NCBI GenBank assembly: GCA_934167305.1
Contig: CAKPKQ010000031.1
Coordinates: forward strand, 1-7,622
Direction: 5' to 3'
DNA length: 7,622 nucleotides
DNA from: an uncultured Clostridia bacterium
GTDB taxonomy: Bacteria > Bacillota > Clostridia > TANB77 > CAG-508
The notes below the pieces were generated by a model. It did no database searches and was not told the DNA's origin. It saw only the letters and a program-made list of their open reading frames with translations. This document shows positions 6,989 to 7,622 of the stretch, piece by piece (position 1 is the first letter of the stretch; every line of letters begins with the position of its first letter). The translations under genes were made by a program, and so were the position numbers.

Positions 6989-7354
6989 ATGTCTAGAAAT
7001 GAATTCATTTGTGACTGTAATGCAATACATCAAGAAGTTGTAGAAAGCACTAAAAAACAAATGTTAAATGATGAAGATTTGTTTAACAATTTGGCAGAGT
7101 TTTTTAAAATTCTAGGAGACACTACTAGAGTAAAAATATTATCGGCTTTAGACAAAAATGAAATGTGTGTATGTGACATTGCAAATGTTTTAAGTATGAG
7201 TAAATCTTCAATTTCACATCAATTAGGAACATTAAGAAGAAGTGGAATTGTAAAATGTAAAAGAGTAGGAAAAGAAGTATTTTATATGCTTGATGATGAA
7301 CATGTAAAAAAAGTATTTGAAATTGGAGCCGAGCATATTGAACACAGAATATAG
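6989..7354 (+). CDS. ArsR/SmtB-family metal-sensing repressor, CadC-like
   Basis: This 121-residue protein starts at ATG with AAGGAGG (6975-6981) seven bases upstream. It is a winged-helix repressor: FKILGDTTRVKILSAL, then the recognition region SMSKSSISHQLGTLRRSGIV (about 70-89) and a wing ending EVFYML. Two metal sites of the CadC type can be read. The alpha-3 site has C60-V-C62 (MCVCD), and N-terminal cysteines C8 and C10 with H14 (CDCNAIH) could complete it. The alpha-5 site has D103, H105, H116 and H119 with the exact D-x-H, 11-residue, 3-residue spacing of CadC and SmtB relatives. In this family, metal binding (Cd, Pb or Zn) releases DNA and switches on efflux. The adjacent operator and the downstream P-type ATPase fit this. 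The exact metal cannot be told from sequence. Confidence 0.94.
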   Translation: MSRNEFICDCNAIHQEVVESTKKQMLNDEDLFNNLAEFFKILGDTTRVKILSALDKNEMCVCDIANVLSMSKSSISHQLGTLRRSGIVKCKRVGKEVFYMLDDEHVKKVFEIGAEHIEHRI

Positions 7355-7381
7355 TATAAATAGTCTATGAAGAATTGTAGC

Positions 7382-7398
7382 GGAGCACAGTGTGCTCC
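7382..7398 (+). repeat. Short perfect inverted repeat between arsR and the ATPase gene
   Basis: GGAGCAC (7382-7388), loop AGT, GTGCTCC (7392-7398): a GC-rich 7-bp stem in an AT-rich gap. No U-run follows (ATAAAAAGG), so it is unlikely to terminate. It may be an mRNA element that tunes the level of the ATPase relative to the repressor, or part of a dispersed repeat. Confidence 0.7.
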
Positions 7399-7425
7399 AT
7401 AAAAAGGTACGAGAAGGAGATTATT

Positions 7426-7622
7426 ATGAAAAAAGAGATTATAAAGATTTTAACATCATTAGTATTGTTTTTAATAGCATTACTAATACCAATTGATAAT
7501 CAAATAATAAAAATTGCTATATATGTAATTGCATATTTAGTAGTTGGATTTGAAGTTTTAAAAGAGGCAATAGAAAACATTTTTAAAGGAGAAGTATTTG
7601 ATGAAAACTTTTTAATGGCAAT
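7426..7622 (+). CDS. Heavy-metal translocating P-type ATPase, 5' part only
   Basis: ATG 7426 follows AAGGAG (7414-7419) at a good distance, and the frame stays open to the window end (65 codons plus 2 bases). The visible part begins MKKEIIKILTSLVLFLIALL, a membrane helix, then a second helix (IAIYVIAYLVVGFEVL), then KEAIENIFKGEVFDENFLMA. The last block, with its G-x-V-F-D-E-N-F-L-M motif, is characteristic of the first transmembrane helices of CadA/ZntA-type P1B ATPases, which export Cd2+, Zn2+ or Pb2+. No N-terminal heavy-metal-associated domain with a CxxC motif precedes the helices, so this is a short form that starts directly in the membrane region. The gene lies 71 bases after arsR, almost certainly in the same transcript. 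Catalytic motifs (CPC, DKTGT) lie outside the window, so the metal and intactness are unknown. Confidence 0.85.
   Translation, partial: MKKEIIKILTSLVLFLIALLIPIDNQIIKIAIYVIAYLVVGFEVLKEAIENIFKGEVFDENFLMA

Noticed and set aside
6836..7060. A minus-strand open frame across the arsR promoter
   Set aside because: It overlaps the terminator, promoter, operator and the start of arsR, and its translation shows no recognisable domain.

Overview
The window is strongly AT-rich, uses strong AGGAGG-type ribosome binding sites and several TTG/GTG starts, and has compact intrinsic terminators. Its proteins belong to families typical of Gram-positive Bacillota: DUF1836, XpaC, TelA, a SpoVK/CbbX-type AAA+ ATPase, and a CadC-type ArsR repressor next to a P-type ATPase. 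This suggests a low-GC member of the Clostridia. The species cannot be told from the sequence alone.

Layout: (1) Bases 1-360 are the 3' end of a DUF1836 gene, closed by a textbook terminator (367-400). (2) A good promoter (412-440) starts a co-directional five-gene cluster, 467-6817. Its genes are a membrane-anchored protein fusing a solute-binding fold to a von Willebrand A (vWA) domain; an XpaC-family gene with an apparent one-base frameshift near its 5' end; a second membrane-anchored solute-binding-like protein; a TelA-family coiled-coil protein; and a two-module AAA+ protein. The cluster ends at a terminator (6826-6857). An imperfect hairpin without a U-run lies between genes 3 and 4. 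(3) A second, independently promoted metal-response unit follows: an ArsR/SmtB repressor with visible metal ligands, its own repeat-rich operator/promoter, and the start of a heavy-metal P-type ATPase that runs off the window end at 7622.

The five-gene cluster is the interesting part. XpaC and TelA are paired elsewhere (xpaC-yaaN in Bacillus subtilis), and vWA proteins commonly partner with AAA+ ATPases. Here both pairings sit in one transcription unit with two related, membrane-tethered binding proteins and no ABC permease or ATPase. My inference is a membrane-surface sensing or remodelling complex: the binding domains and the vWA MIDAS site face outward, and TelA and the AAA+ motor act inside. 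The ligand, trigger and output are not visible in the sequence.

The neighbouring arsR/P-type ATPase pair is an ordinary metal-efflux unit. Its adjacency to a TelA cluster may be chance or may reflect a shared toxic-ion or envelope-stress theme.
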